From Streptomyces fumanus (lineage in GTDB: Bacteria > Actinomycetota > Actinomycetes > Streptomycetales > Streptomycetaceae), in the NCBI RefSeq assembly GCF_014655295.1, contig NZ_BNBI01000010.1:62001-126000 (forward strand): a stretch of 64,000 nucleotides of DNA. Direction: 5' to 3'. The notes under the pieces were generated by a model. That model was not told the DNA's origin, did not search any database, and worked only from the letters and a program-made list of their open reading frames with translations. Shown here piece after piece: positions 40,041-47,973 of the stretch. A program made the position numbers and the translations under genes. How positions within the stretch are numbered: the first letter of the stretch is position 1; every line of letters starts with the position of its first letter.

Positions 40041-41255
40041 TCAGAGGTACTTCTTCAGCTCCCGGCGGGCCAGCGAGCGCTGGTGCACCTCGTCCGGCCC
40101 GTCGGCCAGCATCAGGGTGCGCGCCCCGGCGTACAGCTCGGCCAGCGGGAAGTCCTGGCTGACCCCGCCCGCGCCGTGCAACTGGATCGCCCGGTCCAGG
40201 ATGCCGACGACCGTGCGGGGCGTGGCGATCTTGATGGCCTGGATCTCGGTGTGGGCGCCCCGGTTGCCGACGGTGTCCATCATCCAGGCGGTCTTCAGCA
40301 CCAGCAGCCGCAGTTGCTCGACCGCGACCCGGGCGTCGGCGATCCAGTTCTGCACCACGCCCTGCTGGGCCAGCGCCTTGCCGAACGCGGTCCGGGACGC
40401 CGCCCGTCGGCACATCAGCTCGATCGCCCGCTCCGCCATGCCGATCAGCCGCATGCAGTGGTGGATCCGGCCGGGGCCCAGCCGGGCCTGCGCGATGGCG
40501 AAGCCGCCGCCCTCCTCGCCGACCAGGTTCGCCACCGGCACGCGCGCGTGGTCGAAGACGACCTCCGCGTGGCCGCCGTGGTAGTGGTCCTCGTACCCGA
40601 ACACCTGCATCGCGCGTTCGATCGTGACGCCCGGGGTGTCGCGCGGGACCAGCACCATCGACTGCTGGCGGCGGATGTCCGCGCCGTCCGGGTCGGTCTT
40701 GCCCATCACGATGAAGACGGCGCAGTCCGGGTGCATCGCCCCGGAGATGTACCACTTGCGGCCGGTGATCACGTACTCGTCGCCGTCGCGCTCGATGCGC
40801 GTGGTGATGTTGGTGGCGTCGGAGGAGGCCACCTCCGGTTCGGTCATCGCGAACGCCGAGCGGATCTCGCCCGCGAGCAGCGGCTGGAGCCACTGCTTCT
40901 TCTGTGTCTCGTCGCCGAACTGGGCGAGCACCTCCATGTTGCCGGTGTCGGGCGCCGCGCAGTTCGTCGCCGTCGGCGCCAACTGCGGGGAGCGGCCCAT
41001 GATCTCGGCGAGCGGCGCGTATTGGAGGTTGGTGAGGCCGGCGCCGTACTCGGCGTCGGGCAGGAACAGGTTCCACAGGCCCTGCCGCTTGGCCTCCGCC
41101 TTCAGCTCCGCCACGACCGGCGGCTCCTGCCACGGGGAGGCGAGCCGGGCCCGCTGCTCGTGGGCGACCGGCTCGGCCGGGTAGACGTACTCGTCCATGA
41201 AGGCCGAGAGCCGGGCGCGCAGTTCCTCGGTGCGTGCGTCGAACGCGAAGTCCAT
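40041..41255 (-). CDS. Acyl-CoA dehydrogenase, ACAD10/11-LvaC clade
   Basis: A 404-residue FAD enzyme. The FAD/substrate signatures are AFAMTEPEVASSDATNI and RKWYISGAMHPDCAVFIVMGKT, with the 'TEP-VASSDA' variant typical of ACAD10/11 proteins. Near the C-terminus the usual catalytic Glu motif YEGT is replaced by MLADGPDEVHQRSLARREL, again typical of this clade. ACAD10/11 and bacterial LvaC act on 4-phosphorylated hydroxyacyl-CoAs made by an APH-type kinase. The kinase gene lies 5 bp upstream on the same strand, supporting that function. AGGAGGG is 9 bases before the ATG. Confidence 0.92.
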   Translation of the reverse strand: MDFAFDARTEELRARLSAFMDEYVYPAEPVAHEQRARLASPWQEPPVVAELKAEAKRQGLWNLFLPDAEYGAGLTNLQYAPLAEIMGRSPQLAPTATNCAAPDTGNMEVLAQFGDETQKKQWLQPLLAGEIRSAFAMTEPEVASSDATNITTRIERDGDEYVITGRKWYISGAMHPDCAVFIVMGKTDPDGADIRRQQSMVLVPRDTPGVTIERAMQVFGYEDHYHGGHAEVVFDHARVPVANLVGEEGGGFAIAQARLGPGRIHHCMRLIGMAERAIELMCRRAASRTAFGKALAQQGVVQNWIADARVAVEQLRLLVLKTAWMMDTVGNRGAHTEIQAIKIATPRTVVGILDRAIQLHGAGGVSQDFPLAELYAGARTLMLADGPDEVHQRSLARRELKKYL

Positions 41256-41260
41256 GGCGG

Positions 41261-42283
41261 TCAGCCCTCCTGAAGGGTGGTCAGGCCGTGCTCGATGAAG
41301 ACGGGGACCAGCTCGCCGATGCGGTCGAAGCCGCGGCCGACCGTCTGGCCCAGCGTGTAGCGGTAGTGGATGCCCTCCAGGATCACGGCCAGCTTGAAGA
41401 AGGCGAACGCCGTGTACCAGGAGACCGCGGAGACGTCCCGCCCCGAGCGGGCGGCGTACCGCTCGATCAGCTCGGCGGGGCCCGGGTGCCCCGGCGCCTC
41501 GGCGGTGGTGGAGACGGGGGAGTCCGGCATCCCCAGCGGCCGGCTGTACATCACCAGCAGCCCCAGATCGGTCAGCGGATCGCCGAGGGTGGACATCTCC
41601 CAGTCGAGGACCGCCTTGATCCGGTCGTCCTCGCCGATCAGGACGTTGTCCATCCGGTAGTCGCCGTGCACGACGGCGGGGGCGGAGGAGTCGGGCAGCT
41701 CCCGGCCGAGGGTGGCGTGCAGCTCGTCGATGCCGGGCAGCTCGCGGTTGCGGGAGGCGTCGAGCTGCTTGCCCCAGCGGCGCAACTGGCGGTCCAGGAA
41801 GCCCGCCGGCCGCCCGAAGTCCTCCAGGCCCACCCCGGCAGGGTCCACGGCGTGCAGCTCGACGAGGGTGTCGACCAGGTTCAGCACCGCGTCCCGGGTC
41901 CGCTCCGGGCCCAGCGGGCGGAGCTGGCCGGCGGTGCGGTACGGGGTGCCCTCGACGAAGTCCATCACGTAGAACGGGGCGCCGAGCACCTCCTCGTCCT
42001 CGCACAGCAGTACGGTCCCGGGTACCGGCACGGCGGTCGGCCGCAGCGCGCTGATCACCCGGTGCTCGCGCCGCATGTCGTGCGCGGTGGCCAGGACGTG
42101 GCCGAGCGGCGGACGCCGCACCACCCACCGCGAGACGCCGTCCGTGACCGCGTACGTGAGGTTCGACCGTCCGCCCTCGATCAGCCGGCCGGACAGCGGC
42201 CCGTTCACCAGGCCGGGCCGCTCCCGGTCGAGCAGGCCGCGCAGCCGGTCGAGATCGAGTCCGGGCGGGTGGTCGGGGCTCAT
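41261..42283 (-). CDS. APH-family kinase, ACAD10/11 N-terminal / LvaA type
   Basis: A 340-residue aminoglycoside-phosphotransferase fold protein. The Gly/Ser loop is EGGRSNLTYAV with the Lys-equivalent region WVVRRPPLG. The catalytic Brenner motif is VVHGDYRMDNVLI, and the metal motif is LDWEMSTLGDPLTDLG. This clade phosphorylates 4-hydroxyacyl-CoAs and is fused to an acyl-CoA dehydrogenase in animal ACAD10/11. Here the two are adjacent genes. It is first in a two-gene operon, with a strong TetR-type palindrome 39-59 bp upstream. Antibiotic resistance is unlikely given the partner. Confidence 0.9.
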   Translation of the reverse strand: MSPDHPPGLDLDRLRGLLDRERPGLVNGPLSGRLIEGGRSNLTYAVTDGVSRWVVRRPPLGHVLATAHDMRREHRVISALRPTAVPVPGTVLLCEDEEVLGAPFYVMDFVEGTPYRTAGQLRPLGPERTRDAVLNLVDTLVELHAVDPAGVGLEDFGRPAGFLDRQLRRWGKQLDASRNRELPGIDELHATLGRELPDSSAPAVVHGDYRMDNVLIGEDDRIKAVLDWEMSTLGDPLTDLGLLVMYSRPLGMPDSPVSTTAEAPGHPGPAELIERYAARSGRDVSAVSWYTAFAFFKLAVILEGIHYRYTLGQTVGRGFDRIGELVPVFIEHGLTTLQEG

Positions 42284-42321
42284 CGTCGCTCCTACGGGCA
42301 GGTGAACAGTACCCGCCTCAT

Positions 42322-42342
42322 GATGCCGACCGGTCGGTATGG
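42322..42342. promoter_or_regulatory. TetR-type operator before the APH kinase-ACAD operon
   Basis: ATGCCGACC followed by GGTCGGTAT (42323-42340, centre 42331/42332) is an 18-bp dyad with one mismatched pair. It lies 40 bp upstream of the kinase start. It differs at one base from the 11076-11095 site and is related to 36863-36881. Confidence 0.7.
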
Positions 42343-42404
42343 CGTCCAGGGGGGCGGCGGAACGTGATCGGTGCCACGGTGATCACCGGGCGGCGGGAGC
42401 CGCA

Positions 42405-42746
42405 TCAGGCCAGCACCAGCACCATGCCGCACACGGCCGTCGCCACGGTGCACAGGGCGACGGCGGCGGCGTGCGGGGGAGTGAGCGCGGGCGGGCGGCC
42501 GGTGGCCGCGAGGACGCGGACCCTGCGGTGGGCGAGGCGCAGGGCGGCCAGCCACAGGACGCAGCACAGGGCGCCGGCGGCGGCGGTGACCGCCGAGGCG
42601 CCGGGCCCGTGCAGGGCGGCCTTCGCGGCGAGCACGGCGGCGACGGCCCCCGCGAGGGTGGTACGGCGCCAGGCGAGCCGGGTGCGCTCGGGCTGGAGCC
42701 CGGGGTCACGGTCGGCGGTGCGCGGGGTGAGGGGGCCGCCGGTCAC
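42405..42746 (-). CDS. DUF202 family membrane protein (second of pair)
   Basis: A 113-residue protein with GTG start (VTGGPLTPRTADRDPGL). The conserved N-terminal ERTRLAWRRTTLAG is the DUF202 motif. Three hydrophobic helices follow (LAGAVAAVLAAKAAL, AAAGALCCVLWLAAL, AAVALCTVATAVCGMVLVLA). Its GTG overlaps the stop of the YidH-like gene upstream (GTGA), so the two are co-translated and probably form a complex. Function unknown. Confidence 0.82.
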   Translation of the reverse strand: MTGGPLTPRTADRDPGLQPERTRLAWRRTTLAGAVAAVLAAKAALHGPGASAVTAAAGALCCVLWLAALRLAHRRVRVLAATGRPPALTPPHAAAVALCTVATAVCGMVLVLA

Positions 42747-43135
42747 CCCTTCCACCCGACGAGGACCACGACGACCATGGCGACGGCCAGCACGGCGACG
42801 ACCACCCCGAGCAGGGCGGGGAAGCGGGAGACGGGGAGGTCCTCGCCGCGCCGCATGGCCCGCTCGCAGCGCACCCAGTGGTTCACGGCCCGCAGCGCAC
42901 ACAGCACGCCCGCGCCGAGCAGCGCCAGCGCGATCCCGATCCGCCAGGCGCCGCGCAGGTCGGGCAGGAACTGGTCGACGGCGAACCCCCCGCCGATCAA
43001 CGCCAGCGCGGTCCGCAGCCAGGCGAGGAACGTCCGCTCGTTCGCCAGCGAGAACCGGTAGTCCGGCGTCTCCCCCTCCCGCCGCACCTCCTCCGGCACG
43101 AACCACAACCGCACACCCCGCACAAACTCACTCAC
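42743..43135 (-). CDS. DUF202 / YidH family membrane protein
   Basis: A 130-residue protein. PDYRFSLANERTFLAWLRTALALIGGG is the full YidH/DUF202 signature. Transmembrane helices lie at about 40-57, 70-88 and 108-127. It starts MSEFVRGVRLWFVPEEVRREGETPD, which is the usual cytoplasmic leader. It is the first gene of the DUF202 pair. The family is associated with membrane stress and VTC-like domains in eukaryotes, but the bacterial role is unknown. Confidence 0.9.
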   Translation of the reverse strand: MSEFVRGVRLWFVPEEVRREGETPDYRFSLANERTFLAWLRTALALIGGGFAVDQFLPDLRGAWRIGIALALLGAGVLCALRAVNHWVRCERAMRRGEDLPVSRFPALLGVVVAVLAVAMVVVVLVGWKG

Positions 43136-43388
43136 CCCCCGACTCTAACGACCCACCGGCCCCACCCCACCCGCAACCCAACGGCGGGACGCCCGCCCCC
43201 ACCCACCTCACCCAACCGCGGGGCCGCCGCCCCCGCCCACCCCGCCCAACCGCGGGGCCGCCGCCCAACCGCGGGCATTCGTGCCGCCTAGGGCGGCACG
43301 GGTGGGCGCGGCGGCACCCCGCCAGCGCCGGGCCGCGCGACCCACCCCCCAGCACCGACGCCGGACCACGCAACGACCCGCGATCACC
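43136..43388. other. C-rich intergenic region with hairpin element
   Basis: A 253-bp spacer between the DUF202 and NUDIX genes (both minus strand), C-rich on plus. It contains CCAACCGCGGGGCCGCCGCCC repeats and the second copy of the hairpin element. No coding region with a ribosome binding site is seen. Confidence 0.55.
43267..43322. repeat. Dispersed hairpin element, copy 2
   Basis: CGTGCCGCC (43280-43288), loop TAG, GGCGGCACG (43292-43300), with flanks GCGGGCATT and GGTGGGCGCGG then GGCACCCCGC. Arms are identical to copy 1 at 16276-16330. Flanks differ by only a few bases over about 55 bp. Confidence 0.65.
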
Positions 43389-43907
43389 TCACCCCGCATA
43401 CCCCCGCAACCGCTCATACGCCGCCACCCCATCCGGCACCCACTCCCACTCCCCAAGCCGCCGCCCCACCTCCTCCTCCGTCAGGAAGTCGAACCACGCC
43501 ACCTCCTCCACCTGCGGCCGCACCGCCCCCTCCCACCGCGCCTCGTACACCGCCGACCACCAGGTGCGCCCGCCCCCGCCGTCGTACAGGAACTTGAACA
43601 GGAACCGGGGCCGCCCCAGCCCCGACACCCCCAGCTCCTCCTCCGCCTCCCGCAGCGCCGCGTCGTCGTAGGACTCGCCCGCCCCCACCACCCCGCCGAC
43701 GAACATGTCGTACAGGGACGGGAACACCAGCTTCCCCGCCGTCCGCCGGTGCACGAAGATCCGCCCCCGCGCGTCCCGGACCTGCACGAACACACACCGG
43801 TGGCGCAGCCCCCGGGCGTACACCTCACCCCGTGGCGCCTGCCCGACCACCCGGTCGTGTTCGTCGACGACGTCAAGGATCTCGTCAGCGGCACTCGCAG
43901 CACTCAT
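43389..43907 (-). CDS. NUDIX hydrolase (YfcD/IPP-isomerase-like)
   Basis: A 172-residue Nudix protein. DVVDEHDRVVGQAPRGEVYARGLRHRCVFV is the YfcD-type N-terminus. The Nudix box is G(x5)E(x7)REAEEELG in GGVVGAGESYDDAALREAEEELGV, intact for metal binding and diphosphate hydrolysis. The start at 43907 (MSAASAADEI) is used. An ATG three codons upstream is possible. It stands alone, downstream of a 225-bp spacer shared with the divergent hypothetical gene. Substrate unknown. Confidence 0.9.
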   Translation of the reverse strand: MSAASAADEILDVVDEHDRVVGQAPRGEVYARGLRHRCVFVQVRDARGRIFVHRRTAGKLVFPSLYDMFVGGVVGAGESYDDAALREAEEELGVSGLGRPRFLFKFLYDGGGGRTWWSAVYEARWEGAVRPQVEEVAWFDFLTEEEVGRRLGEWEWVPDGVAAYERLRGYAG

Positions 43908-44132
43908 GGACACCATCCAAGCAGCACCAGAACTCCAATCCTCAACTACCGCAAAAACACCATGAGTTGACGCGTGTAACGCCCTCCTCGCCCTTGACGC
44001 CAACCCTTGGCTGCCGCTTTGCTGTCCGTGACCAGCCCATGGCAACCCGCAACACACGCCCCAAAAAACCAGACCTAGCCCAAACCCAGCCCAGGCAACC
44101 GACACCCCGCGTCGCGTGAGGAAGTCCCCGCG

Positions 44133-45083
44133 GTGTCCCCACCCCCGCCTCCCCTCGGCCGCGGCCGCAGACCCGCGGCCCAGCCCTTCGACGAGGCCCT
44201 GGACGACGCGGAACTCGCCGCCGCCCGCGCCGCGCTCGCGCAGGGCAGATGGCAGTCCGCCCGCTCCCTCCTCGCCCACACCGGCGACGACTGGGACCGC
44301 CGGGGCCACCGCGTCACCGTCCTCGCCCGGGAGTCCTACTGCGCCGCCTGGACCCGCGAGTGGCTGCTCGTCGAACCCGACTCGCCCGACGCCACCGTGC
44401 TGCTCGCCCTGTCCCGGGTACGCCGGGCCCTGGCCGGCAAGGAGGACCCGGACCGCGCCCGGACCGCCTGCCGGGAGGCCGCCCGGCTGCTCCCGGCCGA
44501 CCCCACCCCCTGGCTCGGCGTCCTCATGCTGGAGCGTGCACGGGGAACCGACGCGGACCTCGTCCGCGCCTTCGAGGAGGTGCGCGGCCGCTACGCCGAC
44601 CACCACCACGCCCACCATCTGATGGTCGCCCGCCTCGCCGAACGCCGCGCCGACGCCGGCGCCGACCCGCTGCACGAGGTGTACGACTTCGCCAACTGGG
44701 CCGCCGAACAGGCCCCCGCCGACTCCCCGCTGGCCGTGCTGCCGGTCGTCGCGCACGCCGAGCGCTACCGCGTGCTGGCCGCCGCCGGGCACGAACCCGC
44801 CGACCCGGGCGCCTCGGGCCACTGGTCCGGCCGCCGCGCCCGGCAGGTGATGAAGGCGGCGTTCGACTGGTGGCTGGAGTGGGAGCAGGACGGCCACCCG
44901 CGCCGCCTGATCGACCTCAACTTCCTGGCCCACGCCAAGTCCTGCGGCCGGCGGGGCGCCGAGGCCGCCGCCCTGTTCCACCGCATCGGCGACCACGTCA
45001 CACCGGCCCCGTGGTCCTACCCCGACCGCGACCCGCGCTCCGCCTTCCGCGCCGCCCGAGCCGCCGCCCTCGGCACGGGCTGA
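44133..45083 (+). CDS. Conserved hypothetical, alpha-helical TPR-like protein
   Basis: A 316-residue cytoplasmic protein with a GTG start. Helical repeats rich in Ala/Arg/Leu (ELAAARAALAQGRWQSARSLLAHTGDDWDRRGHRVTVLA, DPDRARTACREAARLLPADPTPWLGVLMLERA) resemble TPR units. Conserved Trp/His features include FDWWLEWEQDGHP and HHAHHLMVARLAERRA. No catalytic motif is seen. I recall it as a Streptomyces-specific conserved protein. It is 102 bp upstream of the APC permease gene. That spacer holds imperfect CCACCGCACGG repeats (45107-45150). Confidence 0.65.
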   Translation: MSPPPPPLGRGRRPAAQPFDEALDDAELAAARAALAQGRWQSARSLLAHTGDDWDRRGHRVTVLARESYCAAWTREWLLVEPDSPDATVLLALSRVRRALAGKEDPDRARTACREAARLLPADPTPWLGVLMLERARGTDADLVRAFEEVRGRYADHHHAHHLMVARLAERRADAGADPLHEVYDFANWAAEQAPADSPLAVLPVVAHAERYRVLAAAGHEPADPGASGHWSGRRARQVMKAAFDWWLEWEQDGHPRRLIDLNFLAHAKSCGRRGAEAAALFHRIGDHVTPAPWSYPDRDPRSAFRAARAAALGTG

Positions 45084-45185
45084 CCCACCCGCGCGGCCCC
45101 CCGTACCGCCACCGCACGGCCACCGCACGGCACACCGCACGGCCACCGCAGTCCGACGCAACCACCGAGAGAAGGACGGTCCTGG

Positions 45186-46730
45186 ATGACCACGGACAGT
45201 TCGCGCGCGACCACGTCCGCGCCCGACGGCATCAGCACCTTCAAGGGGCAGGAGCGGGCACTGCGCGCCGACCGCCTGGGCACCGGCGGCCTGCTGCTCT
45301 CCGTCCTCGCCGCGACCGCCCCCCTGATGGTGGTCGCCGGGGTCATGCCCACCACGTACGCGGTGATGGGCATCGTCGGACAGCCGCTGCTCTTCGTCGT
45401 CCTGGGCGTGGTGCTGGTCCTGTTCAGCGTCGGGTACGCCGAGATGAGCCGGCACGTGCACAACGCGGGCGCCTTCTACGCGTACATCTCCCGCGGTCTC
45501 GGCGGCACCGCCGGCGCCGGCGCCGCCCTGGTCGCGCTGGTCGCCTACAACGCCCTCCAGGTCGGCATCTACGGCATCTTCGGCTTCGAGGTCTCCGGCC
45601 TCCTGGCCACCTACGCCGACCTGGAGATCGCCTGGTGGATACCGGCCCTGGCGGCCGTGCTGGCCGTCGGCGCGCTGGGCTGGCTGAAGATCGACGTCAA
45701 CGCGCGCGTGCTGGGCGTCCTGCTGCTGATCGAGGTCGCCCTCGTCGTCGTCTTCGACCTCGCCGCCGTCACCGACCCCGGCCCCCAGGGCCTGTCCCTG
45801 CACGCGTTCAACCCCGACACCCTGACCGGCGCGGGCGTCGGCACCGCCCTGTGCTTCTGCATCGCCGCCTTCCTCGGCTTCGAACAGGCGCCCGTGTACG
45901 CCGAGGAGACCAGCCGCCCGCACGTCCTGGTGCCGCGCGTGATGTTCCTCGCGGTGGGCGGCGTGGCCGTGTTCTTCGCGCTCAGCAGTTGGGCGCTGAC
46001 CGTCGCCACCGGGCCCGCGCACATCGTCGGCGCCGCCCGCGAGCAGAGCGCCGGGCTGCTGTTCTCCCTCACCGAGTCACGGCTGGGCGGCACCTTCACC
46101 GACGTCCTGCACGTGCTCTTCGTGACCGGCATGTTCGCGGCGCTGCTCAGCTTCCACAACGTCGTCGCCCGGTACGCCTTCGCCATGGGCCGCGAGGGAC
46201 TGCTGCCCGCCGCGTTCGGGCGGACCAGCGGCAGCAGCGGCGCCCCGGGCACCGGCTCGGTGCTCCAGACGGCCGTGTCCGCGCTGGTCGTCATCGGCTT
46301 CGCGATCGCCGACGACCACCCGACCGGCGATCCGACCGAACCGGTCCTGCACCTGTTCACCTGGGGCGGCAACATCGGCGCGCTGGGCGTGATCGTGCTG
46401 ATGGCGGCGGCCTCGTTCTCGGTCGTCGCCTTCTTCGTCCGCCGGGGCGCCGGACGCGCGCAGGGCGCCCGGCTGGCGGCGTCCGCCCTGGCGGGCCTCG
46501 CCCTGCTGGTGATCGCCGGTTACACGGTCAAGGACTTCGACGTCCTCGTCGGCGCCGGCCCCGGCTCCGCGCTGAGCCGGCTCCTGCCCGGCGTCATCGG
46601 CCTCGCCATCGTCGCCGGCCTGGTCCAGGGCCTGGTACTGCGCGCCCGCGCCCCGGAACGGCACGCCCGTATCGGCCTGGGCAACGAGGCGTTCCGCCTG
46701 GACAACGCCGCGTCCGCCGACCGGGAGTGA
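45186..46730 (+). CDS. APC-family amino acid permease
   Basis: A 514-residue, 12-helix amino acid-polyamine-organocation transporter. The helix 1 unwound motif is LSVLAATAPLMVVAGVMPTTY. FGFEVSGLLA, CFCIAAFLGFEQAPVYAEETSRP (helix 6 FGFE-type motif) and HNVVARYAFAMGREGLLP are family signatures. It starts MTTDSSRATTSAPDGIS. GAGAGAAGGACGG lies 7-10 bases upstream. Substrate is probably an amino acid or amine. It is convergent with the lipoprotein gene 56 bp away. Confidence 0.9.
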   Translation: MTTDSSRATTSAPDGISTFKGQERALRADRLGTGGLLLSVLAATAPLMVVAGVMPTTYAVMGIVGQPLLFVVLGVVLVLFSVGYAEMSRHVHNAGAFYAYISRGLGGTAGAGAALVALVAYNALQVGIYGIFGFEVSGLLATYADLEIAWWIPALAAVLAVGALGWLKIDVNARVLGVLLLIEVALVVVFDLAAVTDPGPQGLSLHAFNPDTLTGAGVGTALCFCIAAFLGFEQAPVYAEETSRPHVLVPRVMFLAVGGVAVFFALSSWALTVATGPAHIVGAAREQSAGLLFSLTESRLGGTFTDVLHVLFVTGMFAALLSFHNVVARYAFAMGREGLLPAAFGRTSGSSGAPGTGSVLQTAVSALVVIGFAIADDHPTGDPTEPVLHLFTWGGNIGALGVIVLMAAASFSVVAFFVRRGAGRAQGARLAASALAGLALLVIAGYTVKDFDVLVGAGPGSALSRLLPGVIGLAIVAGLVQGLVLRARAPERHARIGLGNEAFRLDNAASADRE

Positions 46731-46786
46731 CCGGGGGCGCGGCCCGGGGGAAGCCGCGGGGAGTCGCCCGCTTCGCCCGGAGCGGC

Positions 46787-47890
46787 TCAGGACGTGCCCG
46801 GCGCCGGCCGCGGCGAGCCACCCCCGCCACCCTCGCCACTCCCGCTACCTCCGCCATTTCCGCCACCCGCACCGCCCCCCACGACCCGGAACGCCCCCTC
46901 CAGCACCGCCTCCACCGCCCCGAGGCGGACCCGCACGTCGACCGGCGTGGCCGGGTCCGCCGGCAGCGGCGGGACCAGGACGGAGAGGGTCAGCCGGTCA
47001 CCGGACCCGGCCGCGGCGACCGGCCGGCCCGGCACGGGCACCCCGCCGACGGACACGCTGCCGTCGCGCAGCAGCTCGGCGGGGTCGAAGTAGGCGTCGC
47101 GCAGGTGGACGCGGACCACCTCGCCCGGCATCACCGTCCCGTCCTCGCCCGCGTCCGCCCCGGTGATGCCGTACGCGCACGCCGCCCCGCCACCGGAGGG
47201 CGCGGCGGGCCGCGCGGTGGCCCCCGGGTGGCGCCGGTGGAAGCGGAGCAGCCCGTCCAGGACCGCGTACGCGGCCCGGCCCTTGCAGGTGTCCAGCCGT
47301 CCCGCCAGCGCCGCGTGCTCCCGGGCCGCCGCCGCCCAGTCGCCGCCCCGGCCCTGCACGGCCAGGCAGCCCTCGGCCAGGCCGCGCAGCACCCGCCAGT
47401 CGCCGGTCGGCGGCGTCTGCGCGAGGGTGTCCCGGACCTCGCCGCACCGGTCGGGGGCGCGCAGCCGGTCGTACACGCTCCCCGGGTCGGGGACCGCGTC
47501 GGTGTCCGGCGAGTCCGGGCCCGGCGGCAGCCAGTCCGGGACGGCCGGCGGCCGGGGGCTGTCACCCGGTGCCGGACCGGCCGCGGGGGACGACGGGACG
47601 GCCGGGGCGCGGCGGGGGGAGGAGGCGGGAGCGCGGACCGGGGCGGACGGCTCCGGGGCGGCGACGGGACCGGAGCCGCCGTCCGCCCGCCAGGACGGGA
47701 CGGACCGGGGCGCCGTCACCGTGGGGCGCGGGGCGCCGGCCGGGCCGCCGTCCGCCGCGCCGCGCGAGACGCCGGGAAGCGCGACCTCCGGCGGCGGCCC
47801 GCCGGCGTCACCGGCGCAGGAGGCCGCGACCACCGCCACCGTGCCGGCCAGGCAGAGCCCCGCGATCCGCGTGCCGAGCCGAACCCCCAT
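46787..47890 (-). CDS. Large Pro/Ala-rich lipoprotein
   Basis: A 367-residue protein with a lipoprotein signal (MGVRLGTRIAGLCLAGTVAVVAASC; lipobox VAASC). Then come about 110 residues of disordered Pro/Ala/Ser linker. A helical domain with paired cysteines follows (DRCGEVRDTL, AEGCLAVQG, RLDTCKGRAAYAVLDGLLRF). A C-terminal beta-rich domain (VMPGEVVRVHLRDAYFDPAELL) ends in a Gly/Ser-rich tail. No enzymatic motif is seen. Four cysteines suggest disulfides outside the membrane. It may be a surface-displayed structural or binding protein. Confidence 0.7.
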   Translation of the reverse strand: MGVRLGTRIAGLCLAGTVAVVAASCAGDAGGPPPEVALPGVSRGAADGGPAGAPRPTVTAPRSVPSWRADGGSGPVAAPEPSAPVRAPASSPRRAPAVPSSPAAGPAPGDSPRPPAVPDWLPPGPDSPDTDAVPDPGSVYDRLRAPDRCGEVRDTLAQTPPTGDWRVLRGLAEGCLAVQGRGGDWAAAAREHAALAGRLDTCKGRAAYAVLDGLLRFHRRHPGATARPAAPSGGGAACAYGITGADAGEDGTVMPGEVVRVHLRDAYFDPAELLRDGSVSVGGVPVPGRPVAAAGSGDRLTLSVLVPPLPADPATPVDVRVRLGAVEAVLEGAFRVVGGGAGGGNGGGSGSGEGGGGGSPRPAPGTS

Positions 47891-47925
47891 GACGCCCCCC
47901 GTCGTGAACACCCCCGGACATGGAA

Positions 47926-47958
47926 AGGGCGCGCTCCCATCATCCGGAAGCGCGCCCT
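47926..47958. terminator. Hairpin terminator downstream of gntP
   Basis: AGGGCGCGCT and AGCGCGCCCT form a 10-bp perfect stem with a 13-base loop, 16 bp past the gntP stop (minus strand). It sits between gntP and the lipoprotein start. Confidence 0.6.
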
Positions 47959-47973
47959 GTGGGGGAAGTCCCG

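Noticed and set aside
41261..42283. Aminoglycoside resistance kinase
   Set aside because: The fold is APH-like, but the clade and the adjacent ACAD point to acyl-CoA phosphorylation rather than drug resistance.
45107..45150. CCACCGCACGG repeats upstream of the APC permease
   Set aside because: Imperfect, short, simple-sequence-like. It could be slippage in a leader with no evident function.
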